Shown here: positions 8,194 to 16,900 of the stretch, piece by piece
Position numbering within the stretch: the stretch's first letter is position 1
Layout of the letters: each line of letters opens with the position of its first letter
Assembly (NCBI GenBank): GCA_035566895.1
Contig: DATMQA010000013.1
Coordinates: 1-21,629, forward strand
DNA length: 21,629 nt
Direction: 5' to 3'
Origin: DATMQA01 sp035566895
Lineage (GTDB): Bacteria; Verrucomicrobiota; Verrucomicrobiia; Limisphaerales; UBA8199
Made by a program: the position numbers and the translations under genes
The notes under the pieces: generated by a model
Databases searched by the model: none
What the model saw: only the letters and a program-made list of their open reading frames with translations
What the model was told of the DNA's origin: nothing

Positions 8194-10152
8194 ATGAAAA
8201 CTCCGGGTTTGGCCTCAGGTCGCAGGAGTCGGGCAGCACGGTCGGCCAAGGTGCGGCCGGCCCGGTACACGCGGCGGTTTCCAATCGGAGCGGAGCTAGC
8301 CCCGCGTGGCGGTGCCCATTTCCGCGTATGGGCGCCAAAGTCCAGTTCCGTGGCCCTGCAACTCAGCCCCACGACGAAGTTTCAAGAGGGCGCGGTGGAA
8401 AGAATCGAACTGGAAGCTGAGCAGCAGGGTTATTTCAGCGCCTATGTCGCCGAGGCCCGGGCGGGGATGTTTTACAGGTACGCGGTCGGGACCGGTTTAT
8501 TTCCTGACCCGGTGTCGCGATTTCAGCCCGAGGGCCCGCACGGTCCGTCGCAGCTCATCGGGGCGGATGAGTTTCCCTGGCAGGATCAGGGTTGGGGCGG
8601 GGTGCCGCGGGCCGGGCAGGTGATTTACGAGATGCACGTGGGCACTTTTACCCGCGCGGGCACTTGGGCGGCCGCGCAGGAACAGTTGTCCGAACTGGCG
8701 CAAATGGGCATCACACTCGTCGAAGTGATGCCGGTCGCCGAGTTCCCGGGACGGTTCGGCTGGGGTTATGACGGGGTGGCTTTGTTCGCTCCCACGCGCC
8801 TGTACGGAACACCGGACGATTTCCGGAAGTTTGTAGATGAAGCTCACCGGCTTGGCCTGGGGGTGATTCTGGACGTAGTCTATAACCATCTGGGCCCGGA
8901 TGGGAATTACCTCAAGCATTTTTCCGAAGACTATTTCACCGGGCGCCATCAAAATGAGTGGGGCCAGGCGCTCAATTTTGACGGCCCCAACAGCCGGCCG
9001 GTGCGCGAGTTCTTCAGCACCAACGCCGCCTATTGGATTTCTGAATTTCATCTCGACGGCCTGCGGCTGGATGCAACGCAACAGATGTTCGACGCCTCGC
9101 CGCAACACGTCCTGGTCGAGATCGCGCAGGCCGCGCGCTCCGCCGCCAAAAGCAGAACGATTTATCTCGTGGCCGAAAACGAAGCCCAGCACGCCAGGCT
9201 GGTTCGACCGGCCGAGGCTGGCGGTTACGGCCTGGACGCGTTGTGGAACGACGATTTGCACCACAGCGCCACGGTCGCGTTGACTGGACGCAACGAGGCC
9301 TATTACAGCGATTACCGGGGCACGCCCCAGGAATTCATCTCCGCGATGAAATGGGGATTTCTTTACCAGGGCCAATGGTTCTCCTGGCAAAACAAACGGC
9401 GCGGCATGCCTGCGTTCGACCTGGCGTCCGAGCAATTCGTGATTTTTCTCGAAAACCACGATCAGGTGGCTAATTCCCAGCGCGGTTTGCGTCTGCACCA
9501 GTTGACCAGCCCGCGGCGGCTCAGGGCACTAACGGCGCTGCTTTTGCTCTCGCCACCAACGCCGATGCTCTTCCAGGGACAGGAATTCGGCGCCACATCA
9601 CCCTTTCTCTATTTTGCCGACCACAATCCCAACCTCGCCCGACTCGTTGCCCAGGGCCGGGCAGCTTTCCTCAGGCAGTTCGGCCCGATCGCGTGCCCGG
9701 AGGTTGAGCCTTATCTTTCCAGCCCGGAAAGTGAGGAAACGTTCCGGCGCTGCAAATTGGATTTGTCCGAGCGGGAAAAACACGCGGAGCTGTACCGGAT
9801 GCACCGGGAGTTGCTGGCGATGCGTCGTGACGACCCGGTGTTCGCGCGGCCTCGCGCACGGGGCCTGGACGGGGCGGTGCTGGGGCCCGAGGTGTTCGTA
9901 CTGCGGTTTTTTGGGCGCAAGGGTGACGACCGTCTGCTGCTGGTAAACCTCGGGCTGGACCTGCACCTGCACCCGCTCCCTGAGCCGTTGCTGGCGCCGC
10001 TCGAAGGCTGCCGTTGGGCGTTGAAATGGTCCAGTGAGGCACCCGCCTACGGCGGCTGCGGCACCGCCCCGCTCGAAAAGGAGGGCCATTGGTATGTGCC
10101 GGGACCGTCCGCAGTGGTAATGGCGCCGGAAGGGCAGAATCGTTACACGTGA
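8194..10152 (+). CDS. treZ: Malto-oligosyltrehalose trehalohydrolase (GH13)
   Basis: A cytoplasmic GH13 enzyme of 652 residues (EC 3.2.1.141) that releases trehalose from maltooligosyl-trehalose made by TreY. A basic N-terminal extension (about 1-25) precedes RRFPIGAEL and a CBM48-like domain (AHFRVWAPKSSSVAL, about 41-55). The barrel starts near 144 (VIYEMHVGTFTRAG, a TreZ signature). The GH13 regions are intact: region I DVVYNHLGP (227-235), region II GLRLDATQQM with nucleophile Asp293, region III YLVAENE with acid/base Glu328, and region IV FLENHDQ with Asp423. The C-terminal sheet domain runs from about 560. No treY, treX or glycogen gene is nearby, so TreY would have to be encoded elsewhere. 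An R/A-rich 25-residue leader is unusual, but the strong AAAGGAGG upstream supports this start. Branching enzyme is a related alternative but fits less well. Confidence 0.92.
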   Translation: MKTPGLASGRRSRAARSAKVRPARYTRRFPIGAELAPRGGAHFRVWAPKSSSVALQLSPTTKFQEGAVERIELEAEQQGYFSAYVAEARAGMFYRYAVGTGLFPDPVSRFQPEGPHGPSQLIGADEFPWQDQGWGGVPRAGQVIYEMHVGTFTRAGTWAAAQEQLSELAQMGITLVEVMPVAEFPGRFGWGYDGVALFAPTRLYGTPDDFRKFVDEAHRLGLGVILDVVYNHLGPDGNYLKHFSEDYFTGRHQNEWGQALNFDGPNSRPVREFFSTNAAYWISEFHLDGLRLDATQQMFDASPQHVLVEIAQAARSAAKSRTIYLVAENEAQHARLVRPAEAGGYGLDALWNDDLHHSATVALTGRNEAYYSDYRGTPQEFISAMKWGFLYQGQWFSWQNKRRGMPAFDLASEQFVIFLENHDQVANSQRGLRLHQLTSPRRLRALTALLLLSPPTPMLFQGQEFGATSPFLYFADHNPNLARLVAQGRAAFLRQFGPIACPEVEPYLSSPESEETFRRCKLDLSEREKHAELYRMHRELLAMRRDDPVFARPRARGLDGAVLGPEVFVLRFFGRKGDDRLLLVNLGLDLHLHPLPEPLLAPLEGCRWALKWSSEAPAYGGCGTAPLEKEGHWYVPGPSAVVMAPEGQNRYT

Positions 10153-10207
10153 GGGTTTAGTCCTTGGCGATTGCCAATCGGCCCGCTGAGTTGTTAACTC
10201 TGCTCCG

Positions 10208-12070
10208 ATGAACTGCCTGCCGATCGTGGGCCGCGAACTGCGGGTGGCCGCTCGCAAACGCAGCACTTTTTGGCTGCGCGTGGCGGCTGCTGTCACCGGG
10301 TTGCTGCTTGGGAGCGGCTGCCTTGCACTAAGCTCTGCGCAAGGCACCAGCACAGCCCAGATGGGCAGCGTCCTGTTTTACGTTCTGACCTGGACCTGTC
10401 TGGTCGCGAGCCTCTCCGCCGGGCTATTCTTCACCTCGGATTCTTTGAGCGAGGAAAAACGCGAGGGCACTTTGGGTTTGCTCTTCCTGACAGAGTTGCG
10501 GGGCTATGACGTCGCGCTAGGCAAACTGCTGGCAACTTCGCTCCGGGGTTTTTATGCGCTATTGGCGGTTTTGCCGATTGTGGCGATAACCCAGTTGATG
10601 GGCGGCATCACCGGCGCGCAGTACTGGAGAAGTTCGCTGGCACTGGTGAATGCCTTGTTCTTTTCACTCGCGGCGGGGATGTTCATTTCGGCGCTGAGCC
10701 GCGATTCGCAGAAGGCGCTGGCGGGAACTTTGTTTGTGATGCTTCTCCTGGCCTTGGGCGGGCCGGTGGCGGACGGAATCATTGCTGGCGTAAAGAAGCG
10801 CGGCTTCCTGCCTGTATGGAGCCTGTCCAGCCCGGCCTACGTGTTCACGGCTGCAGGCGTCTGGGGCCGCTCCCCCTACTGGAAAGCGTTCGCGCTAACG
10901 CAATTGCTTGGCTGGGCAATGCTGGCGCTGGCCTGCGGGCTGGTTCCGCACACCTGGCAGGAAAGAAAGGGGGCAGGCGCTCGGACCAGCCGCGGCTGGG
11001 CCTATTCCTGGAAATACGGCGGGGCGCGGCGGCGGCAACGACTGCGCCGCAGACTGCTCGAGCGGCGGCCGTTGGCCTGGCTGGCCTGCCGCGAGCGCTG
11101 GCAGTCCTTGGGCCTGTGGGCCGTGGCGATTCTTATCGCCGGCGGTTTCGTTACGGGGCTGCTCCTCCGGCCGCACCAAGGAGTTTGGATTTTCTGGAAT
11201 TATGTGGGAGGACTCTTCGTTCTGATTCTCTACCTATGGGCGGCTTCACAGGCCTGTCGATTTTTGGTGGAGGCGCGGCGGAGCGGGCTGCTCGAGTTAC
11301 TCCTGGTGGCGCCGGTCACCGAAAAGGAGATTGTGGGCGGCCAATGGCGGGCGTTGGTGAGGATGTTCGGACTTCCGGTGCTGCTGCTGCTCAGCGCGCA
11401 TGTGGCAGCCGCGACGCTCTCCCAGCTTTCGTTTCAGCGGATAGCCGCCCAGACTGCAACAGTGACGACCGCGGCGATGACTAACCAAAGCGGAACCATC
11501 TCCAATCAAGCCTATGCCACTTCGTTCACGGTTTCGGTCGGTCCGGGGACGAATTCTGCGCGTGCGGGAACAAATGCCGCAGTGGCGCGGCCCGGTTTCC
11601 GGGTGGCAAGCACCGCGCAGCAGGCGGGTATGGCCGCGGCAGGCGCGGCGGCGGCGGGCCTGAGTTCGGGCGGCAACCTGCTGGCCCTCGGTTGGTTCGG
11701 CATGTGGATGGGCCTGACCTCGAGGAGCGCGAACCTCGCCACTTTGAAAACTATCCTTTTTGTTCAAGTCATACCCTGGTTTGTGATCGCCTTCGGGAGT
11801 ACCATGGTGCTGGGTATAGTGATGGCGCGTCTTTTTTCCGGCTCGACTCAACCCACCATGTGGTTTGCGTGGTGGCCGCTGTTGAGCGGTGCGCTGGGCG
11901 CCACCGCGGCGCTGGCCAAGGACATCGGGTTTATTGCCTGGTCCCGGAAGAAGCTGCTTTTGTCACTGCGCGAACAAGCAGGGCGAGACCTGGGCCACCC
12001 TCGGTTTGCGGCGCCGCTGCCTTTGCCCGCACCGCCGCCCATTCCACCAGTGATAACCGTGCCAAATTGA
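10208..12070 (+). CDS. ABC-2-type transporter permease protein
   Basis: A 620-residue polytopic inner-membrane protein. About twelve hydrophobic segments can be picked out (for example near residues 23-43, 57-77, 113-131, 140-160, 298-318 and 325-345, with the last ones after 480). After the second segment it has SLSEEKREGTLGLLFLTELRG, the cytoplasmic motif of ABC-2 permeases that contacts the ATPase. A related motif recurs in the second half (EARRSGLLELLLVAPVTEKEIVGGQW), so this is a tandem fusion of two permease halves. An Ala/Thr/Gly-rich loop at about 405-475 is low in complexity and probably lies outside the membrane. The protein could drive ATP-dependent export, or membrane remodelling as in gliding/Nos-type ABC-2 systems. 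No ATP-binding subunit lies next to it in this window, which is unusual. 55 bp separate it from treZ; substrate unknown. Confidence 0.8.
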   Translation: MNCLPIVGRELRVAARKRSTFWLRVAAAVTGLLLGSGCLALSSAQGTSTAQMGSVLFYVLTWTCLVASLSAGLFFTSDSLSEEKREGTLGLLFLTELRGYDVALGKLLATSLRGFYALLAVLPIVAITQLMGGITGAQYWRSSLALVNALFFSLAAGMFISALSRDSQKALAGTLFVMLLLALGGPVADGIIAGVKKRGFLPVWSLSSPAYVFTAAGVWGRSPYWKAFALTQLLGWAMLALACGLVPHTWQERKGAGARTSRGWAYSWKYGGARRRQRLRRRLLERRPLAWLACRERWQSLGLWAVAILIAGGFVTGLLLRPHQGVWIFWNYVGGLFVLILYLWAASQACRFLVEARRSGLLELLLVAPVTEKEIVGGQWRALVRMFGLPVLLLLSAHVAAATLSQLSFQRIAAQTATVTTAAMTNQSGTISNQAYATSFTVSVGPGTNSARAGTNAAVARPGFRVASTAQQAGMAAAGAAAAGLSSGGNLLALGWFGMWMGLTSRSANLATLKTILFVQVIPWFVIAFGSTMVLGIVMARLFSGSTQPTMWFAWWPLLSGALGATAALAKDIGFIAWSRKKLLLSLREQAGRDLGHPRFAAPLPLPAPPPIPPVITVPN

Positions 12071-12184
12071 ATTTTAAGAATTTCGGCGCTTGGATGACTT
12101 CGGATGACCTCGGCGCGGTGCTGCTCGCGACTCATTGGGAATGGCCACAGGCAAGGGGACGATGGAAGGCATTCATCTATTTCT
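12071..12184. other. Convergent intergenic spacer
   Basis: Only 114 bp separate the plus-strand permease stop from the minus-strand membrane-protein stop. No T-run hairpin or other recognisable terminator was found. Confidence 0.4.
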
Positions 12185-12685
12185 CTATTTCCGGAATGGC
12201 ATCAAGCCGAAGTGGAGTACGAGCCAGACCGGCACGGCGAACAGCGCAATGGCGCCGAGCGCGTCCCAGGTCCAGGGCAACGCATGGGCCTGCATCGGGT
12301 ATATGGCGATCATAAAATAGTTGGCGAACCGAGTGTAGCCCAGAAACGAGCACCCTGGGGGATAGCGCCGCCGCAGCCCGCTAAACAAGGCCAGCGCGCC
12401 GAGCGCCAGCACCACGATGGTGACCACGAAGGAAATCGGCCAGGCGCGCGGTTGGCCTGCCGGGGGGACCGTGTGGGCAGAGATTTGGTAAAGATAGAGC
12501 CATTGGGTGCCGGCCCACAGGAAACTGAATCCGGTCTGAATCGCCGTGCGGAAGTTAGCCTTCGCGGAGGTCAGCTCGTTGAGCAACAAAGCGAAATAGA
12601 GTGGCACAATTCCCCAGACCAGCGACAGGTGCTCAAACGGTGTGCGCAACAACAGGACGAAAACGCTCCAGTAATCGTGGCTCAT
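12185..12685 (-). CDS. Small polytopic membrane protein, function unknown
   Basis: A 166-residue integral membrane protein not assignable to a named family. Four or five hydrophobic segments are visible: residues about 7-33, 47-68, 85-104, 118-132 and 140-160. It is rich in Trp, Phe and Leu and ends in the basic LMPFRK. The start ATG at 12685 lies 18 bp after the stop of the upstream glycosyltransferase on the same strand, so the two are almost certainly co-transcribed. A role alongside that glycosyltransferase (lipid-linked sugar metabolism or the envelope) is an inference from position only. A longer antisense open frame covers this gene but has the composition of a shadow frame. Confidence 0.7.
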   Translation of the reverse strand: MSHDYWSVFVLLLRTPFEHLSLVWGIVPLYFALLLNELTSAKANFRTAIQTGFSFLWAGTQWLYLYQISAHTVPPAGQPRAWPISFVVTIVVLALGALALFSGLRRRYPPGCSFLGYTRFANYFMIAIYPMQAHALPWTWDALGAIALFAVPVWLVLHFGLMPFRK

Positions 12686-12703
12686 GAGCGCGGGCGAGAG
12701 GCT

Positions 12704-14425
12704 TCAGTTAAGCGGTTTGAGGCCAGGGTCGGACGGAGCCGCGTCCCTGCTCTTATAGACCTGGAGCCATTGATCCGAGCGAGGATTCGACGGATGCGAC
12801 CAGGAATATTCCGTGTGGCCATCGGGGAAGATGTCCACCAGTGCCACCGGTTCCAAGTGTTCTCGGTTGAACTCAATGAACAGCTTCAGGATCGAGGGGT
12901 CCGACTGAGGGTGCGAGAGCCACGAAGCGCGCTGGAAAACAAAAACAACATACTCGGGTCGGTTTAGGGTTATTTCGCTGATCATGTCCTGCTGCATGGC
13001 TTTGGCATACGGCTGCGGTTCCGTCAATGGATACGTATATATATAACCGGTGGCGGAGCGGCGGTGGCTGTAAAAGTATAACTGCGGTTCCGAGCCCATC
13101 ACCGCGATGCGCGCGCCCGGTCCGCAATGCGCTCGCAAGTACCGCCCAATCTCCACCGACTCCGGGAACGGATTGAGCCCGTAAAGCTGCCGGGATACCG
13201 CCTTGGGTGCGAGGAAAAAGAAAACGTCCCGCGCGCTGTAAAGTGACCAGCCTGCGGCCAGCAGAAAAATCCAAATCGGGGAAACCTTCGCCCATGACGG
13301 CCATGGCTGCCTCTCTGCCAGCCTGGCTCCGGCGTGCGTAAAAATGCCCGACAACAATCCTATAACCGGAAACAGCAGCAGAAAATAGTGACCGCGAAAG
13401 TAGCCGCTGGGACAAACCCCAATGAAAGAGAAAATCAACAACCCAACCACAAAAGGCAGCCATTGCCGCAACGAGCGGTCCCACCACAGCAACATCAGAC
13501 CGGCGGCTGCCAGCGCCCACAATCCCGGCGTCGCCTTTAGGATTCTCCCGCCGTGGTAAACCAGCCAGTGCGCTCCTAGTCCGACGGTGTTCACCCTCAC
13601 ATAGGCCCTGCTATACCGGATCGTCCAAAGCCAGAACCGCCCGAATACACCAGCCGCCGCCAATAGCGCGCCGGTTGTTACGAGCGGCAGCAAACCCCCG
13701 ACAGCCAGAAAGACCAGACGGTTGCCTGCTCGCAGCCAGTTGCGGTCGGGCCCGGAAAGTTCCTGCCACAAGACCCACGCCGCCGCGAACAGGCCAAACG
13801 CAGCTCCCGCCTGCTTCATCAGTGCCGCCAGACCCAGCAGCACACCAGCAATAAAAACGCGCGAGGGACGCGTGTGCCCATCCAAATTCTGCAGCAGAAG
13901 AATCCCGGCCAAGGCCGGGAGCAGGACAAAATGTGTCGCATGGGCGGCCAGACCAAAACTGTGAGGTGTGATGGAAAGAAGAGCGAAGGTTGCAGCGGCA
14001 ACAGCCCCGGCACTGGGCCCGCCGATTCGCCTGGTCAATAGAAAGACCAGCGCCGCGTTGCCCAGGGTGACCAGCAACAGCCCGAAATGAATGCCGCTGC
14101 TCGTCTGGCCGAAAACCGCCATCAGCACCGCATAGGCGGCAAACGTGCCCGGCCACTTCATGCTGTAGAACGCCTCATAGGGCGGAACCCCTTGCAGCAG
14201 GAGTTGGCCTGCATAGGCATATTCGCCCTCGTCCCTCTCCAAGGGCAGGTCGAGCAACCGAAGGCGAATCCCAATAACGACTGCCACAACCAGAAGCAAG
14301 AGGAGAACCAACGTGAGTGGGAGGGGAGCCACCAGACCGGTTTCCTTTGGTGCGGACTGACTTGGACTGCTGGGGGCCAGCGCGGAATTGAGCTTAGCCG
14401 CCTTGCTGGAACGGTTGCTCATCAA
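12704..14425 (-). CDS. GT39/PMT-like membrane glycosyltransferase
   Basis: A 573-residue polytopic membrane protein of the dolichyl-/polyprenyl-phosphate-sugar glycosyltransferase superfamily (ArnT/PMT_2 type). The first membrane helix (about 31-54) is followed by LERDEGEYAYAGQLLLQG, which holds the acidic Asp65-Glu66 pair conserved as catalytic base in this superfamily. Next come ten or so more hydrophobic helices to about residue 395. A soluble C-terminal domain (about 410-560) includes ARIAVMGSEPQLYFYSHRR and a SEITLNRPEYVVFVFQ segment, common in bacterial GT39 proteins. It would transfer a sugar from a polyprenyl-phosphate donor to lipid or protein on the outer face of the inner membrane; donor and acceptor cannot be inferred. 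An ATG at 14422 is an equally possible start. The small membrane protein 18 bp downstream is likely in the same operon. Confidence 0.85.
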   Translation of the reverse strand: MMSNRSSKAAKLNSALAPSSPSQSAPKETGLVAPLPLTLVLLLLLVVAVVIGIRLRLLDLPLERDEGEYAYAGQLLLQGVPPYEAFYSMKWPGTFAAYAVLMAVFGQTSSGIHFGLLLVTLGNAALVFLLTRRIGGPSAGAVAAATFALLSITPHSFGLAAHATHFVLLPALAGILLLQNLDGHTRPSRVFIAGVLLGLAALMKQAGAAFGLFAAAWVLWQELSGPDRNWLRAGNRLVFLAVGGLLPLVTTGALLAAAGVFGRFWLWTIRYSRAYVRVNTVGLGAHWLVYHGGRILKATPGLWALAAAGLMLLWWDRSLRQWLPFVVGLLIFSFIGVCPSGYFRGHYFLLLFPVIGLLSGIFTHAGARLAERQPWPSWAKVSPIWIFLLAAGWSLYSARDVFFFLAPKAVSRQLYGLNPFPESVEIGRYLRAHCGPGARIAVMGSEPQLYFYSHRRSATGYIYTYPLTEPQPYAKAMQQDMISEITLNRPEYVVFVFQRASWLSHPQSDPSILKLFIEFNREHLEPVALVDIFPDGHTEYSWSHPSNPRSDQWLQVYKSRDAAPSDPGLKPLN

Positions 14426-14532
14426 AACAACGAGCCAAATACCGGCGGGATCTTGCGCGCCGAGTGAGTGAGTCGCTGGCTCAGCTCGACCAGCCAGTCT
14501 TCGACCTGGCGAGGGTGTTTTAATTCACGGCG

Positions 14533-14597
14533 TGGCATCTGTCGCCATTTTACGGCAGACCTGCGTGGCTGTCAGCCGGCAATTACGCCAGATGCCA
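14533..14597. other. Long-range inverted repeat in the GT39/DUF4097 spacer
   Basis: TGGCATCTG (14533-14541) and CAGATGCCA (14589-14597) are exact 9-bp inverted complements 47 bp apart, lying 40 bp beyond the stop of the DUF4097 gene and about 108 bp ahead of the GT39 start. This could fold at the 3' end of the DUF4097 message. No T-run follows. The rest of the 212-bp spacer shows no gene. Confidence 0.35.
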
Positions 14598-14637
14598 TCA
14601 AGACTTGAGAGTCACAACCGTCAAGCCGGGCAGCGGT

Positions 14638-16179
14638 TCACTTGCCTGGAGTTTCATCCTCTGCGGCCATTTTCGGAGCAGCGAAGGTTCCCAAATGAAT
14701 GTCGCCGGAGCTTGCCCGCAAAATCAACGCCGGGCCGCCACCGTTGATTTTGCCATGCAAGGCGCCAGGGTGGTGGTCGCCTTCGACGGTGACCGTCACC
14801 GGCAAATCGGCTATCACGCGGCCGCCGCTGGTTTTGGCGTCCAGGTCCAGCGCAGCGGACTGCGGCAGGTCCACATTGATGCCGCCACCCGCCACCTCTA
14901 ACCGGCACCCGTCCTTAGGCTGACCGGCAAAGCGGACGCGGATGGTCCCGCTCGAAGTCTCGGCGGCGACCACGTCCCGAGCTTCTCCGACCTTGATGTC
15001 GCCGCCTGAGTTCCGGGCCTCCACCTTGCCTTTGGCCAATCCCAGCACGATTGAACCGCTGGTGGTGCGGATTTCGCAGTCCCGGGCAGCCTCTTCGATA
15101 CTAACATCGCCGCCGGCGTTCCTGGCTTGCAGGTTCCCATTCACCGCTTTGATTCGAATCGAGCCGCTCGAAGTCTGCGCCGTGACCTTGGCGCCCGCGA
15201 TTCCGATGCTGATGTTTCCGCCGGCATCTTTCGCTTCGACGTCACCTCTGGCTGCCTGGATAGCAATGGAGCCGCTGGTCGTCTCGGCGGCCACGCTGCC
15301 CGTGGCTTCGCCAATTTCAATGGTGCCACCCGCGTCCTTGACCTTTACCCGTTTGCCTTTCACTACTCCCAGGTGAATCGAGCCGCTGGTTGTCTGCGCC
15401 TCGACGTCGCCGGAAACCGAGTCCGCCTTGATATCGCCCCCGGCATTGCTGGCTTCGAGGTTGCCGTTTACCACCCCCAACGTTATCGAACCGCTCGTGG
15501 TCCTTACCGAGACATCATTCCCAGTCTGCGTGATCCGAATGTTGCCGCCGGCGTTTAGAGCTTCCACCTTGCCCTTCACCTTCCCCAGGCTGATCGAGCC
15601 GCTGGTGGTATGGGCTGTGAGGCTGCCGCCTGCTTCCGCGACGGAGATATTGCCGCCCGCATCGACGGCTTTCACGTTCCCGGTCACACTTTGCAGATTG
15701 ATCGAGCCACTTGTCGTGTGCGCGCTGGCCTGGCCGTCCAGGTCATCGACCTGAATGTTGCCGCCTGCAGTCTTGAGCTCGACGTCAAACTTGCGCGGGA
15801 TGCTCACCTGGTAACGCACATCGAGGTTCGCCCGACCGAGACTCCAGAACCCGGACCGCTCCTTCCTGTTCCTGGCCACGACCGAGACGGTGTTTCCGTC
15901 CTGGGCAAGCGTCACCTCATGGTTATTGAGCAACTCGTCTGCCTGCGCTTTGCTTCCGCCTTTTACTTTGCGAAACACACGCACCTCGGCTTTTTCGCTC
16001 CCGTCGGTTGCCACCTCGATTGACCCCCGATCTGCCTGGATGTCAAGCTTGCCCCCGGAGGTGACGGAAAAGGATTTATCAAGGTTTTGTTCGTAATCTG
16101 CAGCAAAACCGGTTCGGAGGAATAGCGCGACCGTGGCCAGCCGGCAGGCAAGGTGCAAATATTGTGGTTTCGTGTTCAT
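14638..16179 (-). CDS. Secreted DUF4097-family beta-solenoid protein
   Basis: A 513-residue exported protein. The signal peptide ends around residue 26 (GFA, then ADYEQ). An N-terminal segment (about 30-130) has the DUF4097-like pattern FSVTSGGKLDIQADRGSIEV and SGFWSLGRANLDVRYQVSIP. Residues about 138-425 are eight tandem 36-residue repeats, each made of two similar rungs: AGG(N/D)I-x-V, then 17 residues later TTSGSI-x-L, the latter beginning at residues 155, 191, 227, 263, 300, 336, 372 and 408. One repeat carries a single extra residue. The pattern fits a right-handed beta-solenoid with alternating rung types. The C-terminus (about 430-500) continues degenerately. There is no membrane anchor or sortase signal. 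Function is unknown; periplasmic or surface scaffold or adhesin is likely. 172 bp separate it from the upstream small membrane protein. Confidence 0.85.
   Translation of the reverse strand: MNTKPQYLHLACRLATVALFLRTGFAADYEQNLDKSFSVTSGGKLDIQADRGSIEVATDGSEKAEVRVFRKVKGGSKAQADELLNNHEVTLAQDGNTVSVVARNRKERSGFWSLGRANLDVRYQVSIPRKFDVELKTAGGNIQVDDLDGQASAHTTSGSINLQSVTGNVKAVDAGGNISVAEAGGSLTAHTTSGSISLGKVKGKVEALNAGGNIRITQTGNDVSVRTTSGSITLGVVNGNLEASNAGGDIKADSVSGDVEAQTTSGSIHLGVVKGKRVKVKDAGGTIEIGEATGSVAAETTSGSIAIQAARGDVEAKDAGGNISIGIAGAKVTAQTSSGSIRIKAVNGNLQARNAGGDVSIEEAARDCEIRTTSGSIVLGLAKGKVEARNSGGDIKVGEARDVVAAETSSGTIRVRFAGQPKDGCRLEVAGGGINVDLPQSAALDLDAKTSGGRVIADLPVTVTVEGDHHPGALHGKINGGGPALILRASSGDIHLGTFAAPKMAAEDETPGK
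14932..15771 (-). repeat. 108-bp tandem repeats in the DUF4097 gene
   Basis: Eight consecutive 36-codon units (108 bp, one of 111 bp) encode the alternating AGGNI and TTSGSI rungs. DNA copies are diverged but in strict phase, consistent with expansion by duplication followed by selection on the protein fold. Confidence 0.85.
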
Positions 16180-16230
16180 AGCGGAAACGATGGTTTCACC
16201 GGTTCGGTTAACCCTGCCAAAAGCAACCGC

Positions 16231-16246
16231 ACTGGGTCAACCCAGT
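16231..16246. promoter_or_regulatory. Perfect palindrome upstream of the DUF4097 gene
   Basis: ACTGGGT-CA-ACCCAGT is a perfect 7-bp inverted repeat with a 2-bp centre, 51 bp upstream of the DUF4097 start. It could be a regulator-binding site or a hairpin in the leader. No convincing -35/-10 pair was found around it. Confidence 0.4.
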
Positions 16247-16351
16247 CCAGCATCCAGTTTCGACGCCGGAGCCCCGCATCCAGTATCGCTGCCGGCCCAC
16301 CTGGAAGACACGCCAGGCTGAAGAAAGTTTCGTTGTTCGTCGAGAAATTGC

Positions 16352-16537
16352 TCACGCCGTTCTGGGCTTCACCGGATCGGAAACGACGATAATCAGCGTG
16401 CAAATGGGCCCGAAAAACAGGGAGGCAAACCACCACGCCAGACCGCTCCTTCCCTTGCTCTGTGCCAATCCCGCATTAATCAGTGAAAGGGTGAACCACC
16501 CAACCGCGTATTGGCCCGTGTTTTCAATGGCTGTCAT
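16352..16537 (-). CDS. Small membrane protein, 61 residues
   Basis: A short protein with an N-terminal amphipathic part (AVGWFTLSLINAGLAQSKGRS) and one strong membrane helix (GLAWWFASLFFGPICTLIIVV, about residues 32-52). The pattern of small residues, then KGRSGLAWWF, then GPI-x-TLI matches a common family of small bacterial membrane proteins with KGRS-x(4)-WFLLGLLFGPIA-like sequences, recalled from memory and of unknown function. It is on the same strand as the DUF4097 gene, 172 bp upstream, and may share its regulation. There is no cysteine cluster or enzyme motif. The length and helix position make it more credible than overlapping frames, but homologue searches would be needed to settle it. 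Confidence 0.6.
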   Translation of the reverse strand: MTAIENTGQYAVGWFTLSLINAGLAQSKGRSGLAWWFASLFFGPICTLIIVVSDPVKPRTA

Positions 16538-16613
16538 ACCTATTGGCTGTTGAAATAGTGCGAACCTTAACCTTCTGACTTGTGACTATAACTTCCGGCT
16601 GGTAACGGTCCAT

Positions 16614-16639
16614 TACAAATCACGGCATACAAATCACGG
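16614..16639. repeat. 14-bp tandem repeat, two copies
   Basis: TACAAATCACGG occurs at 16614-16625 and again at 16628-16639, giving a 14-bp period. Only two copies exist, so function is doubtful; direct protein-binding sites are possible. Confidence 0.55.
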
Positions 16640-16900
16640 TCGGGGTTGGAATCGTCGCGCCTCCGTTCGTCGGTCCATATCACAGTCCGGTCTCAGTGCT
16701 CCTGTACAAATTCTTTCTTAATAAAAACTTGGTCCCGCTAAGAAGACTTCCACCCCCGGCCACTCTATATTTTCCTCATGATATTTTGAAAAAGATGGCC
16801 GCCCGATGGCAAATTCCGCGTCTGACGTTCCTACTATAATATATATACTACATTGCAGTGATTATGCACCGCTCATTGCCCTCAGGAAGCTCGGGCCGAT

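Noticed and set aside
8497..9498. 333-residue minus-strand open frame
   Set aside because: Antisense to treZ, whose GH13 motifs are intact; typical high-GC shadow frame.
12104..12967. 287-residue plus-strand open frame
   Set aside because: Antisense to a membrane protein and the end of the GT39 gene; composition rich in Arg/Gln/Glu without recognisable motifs.
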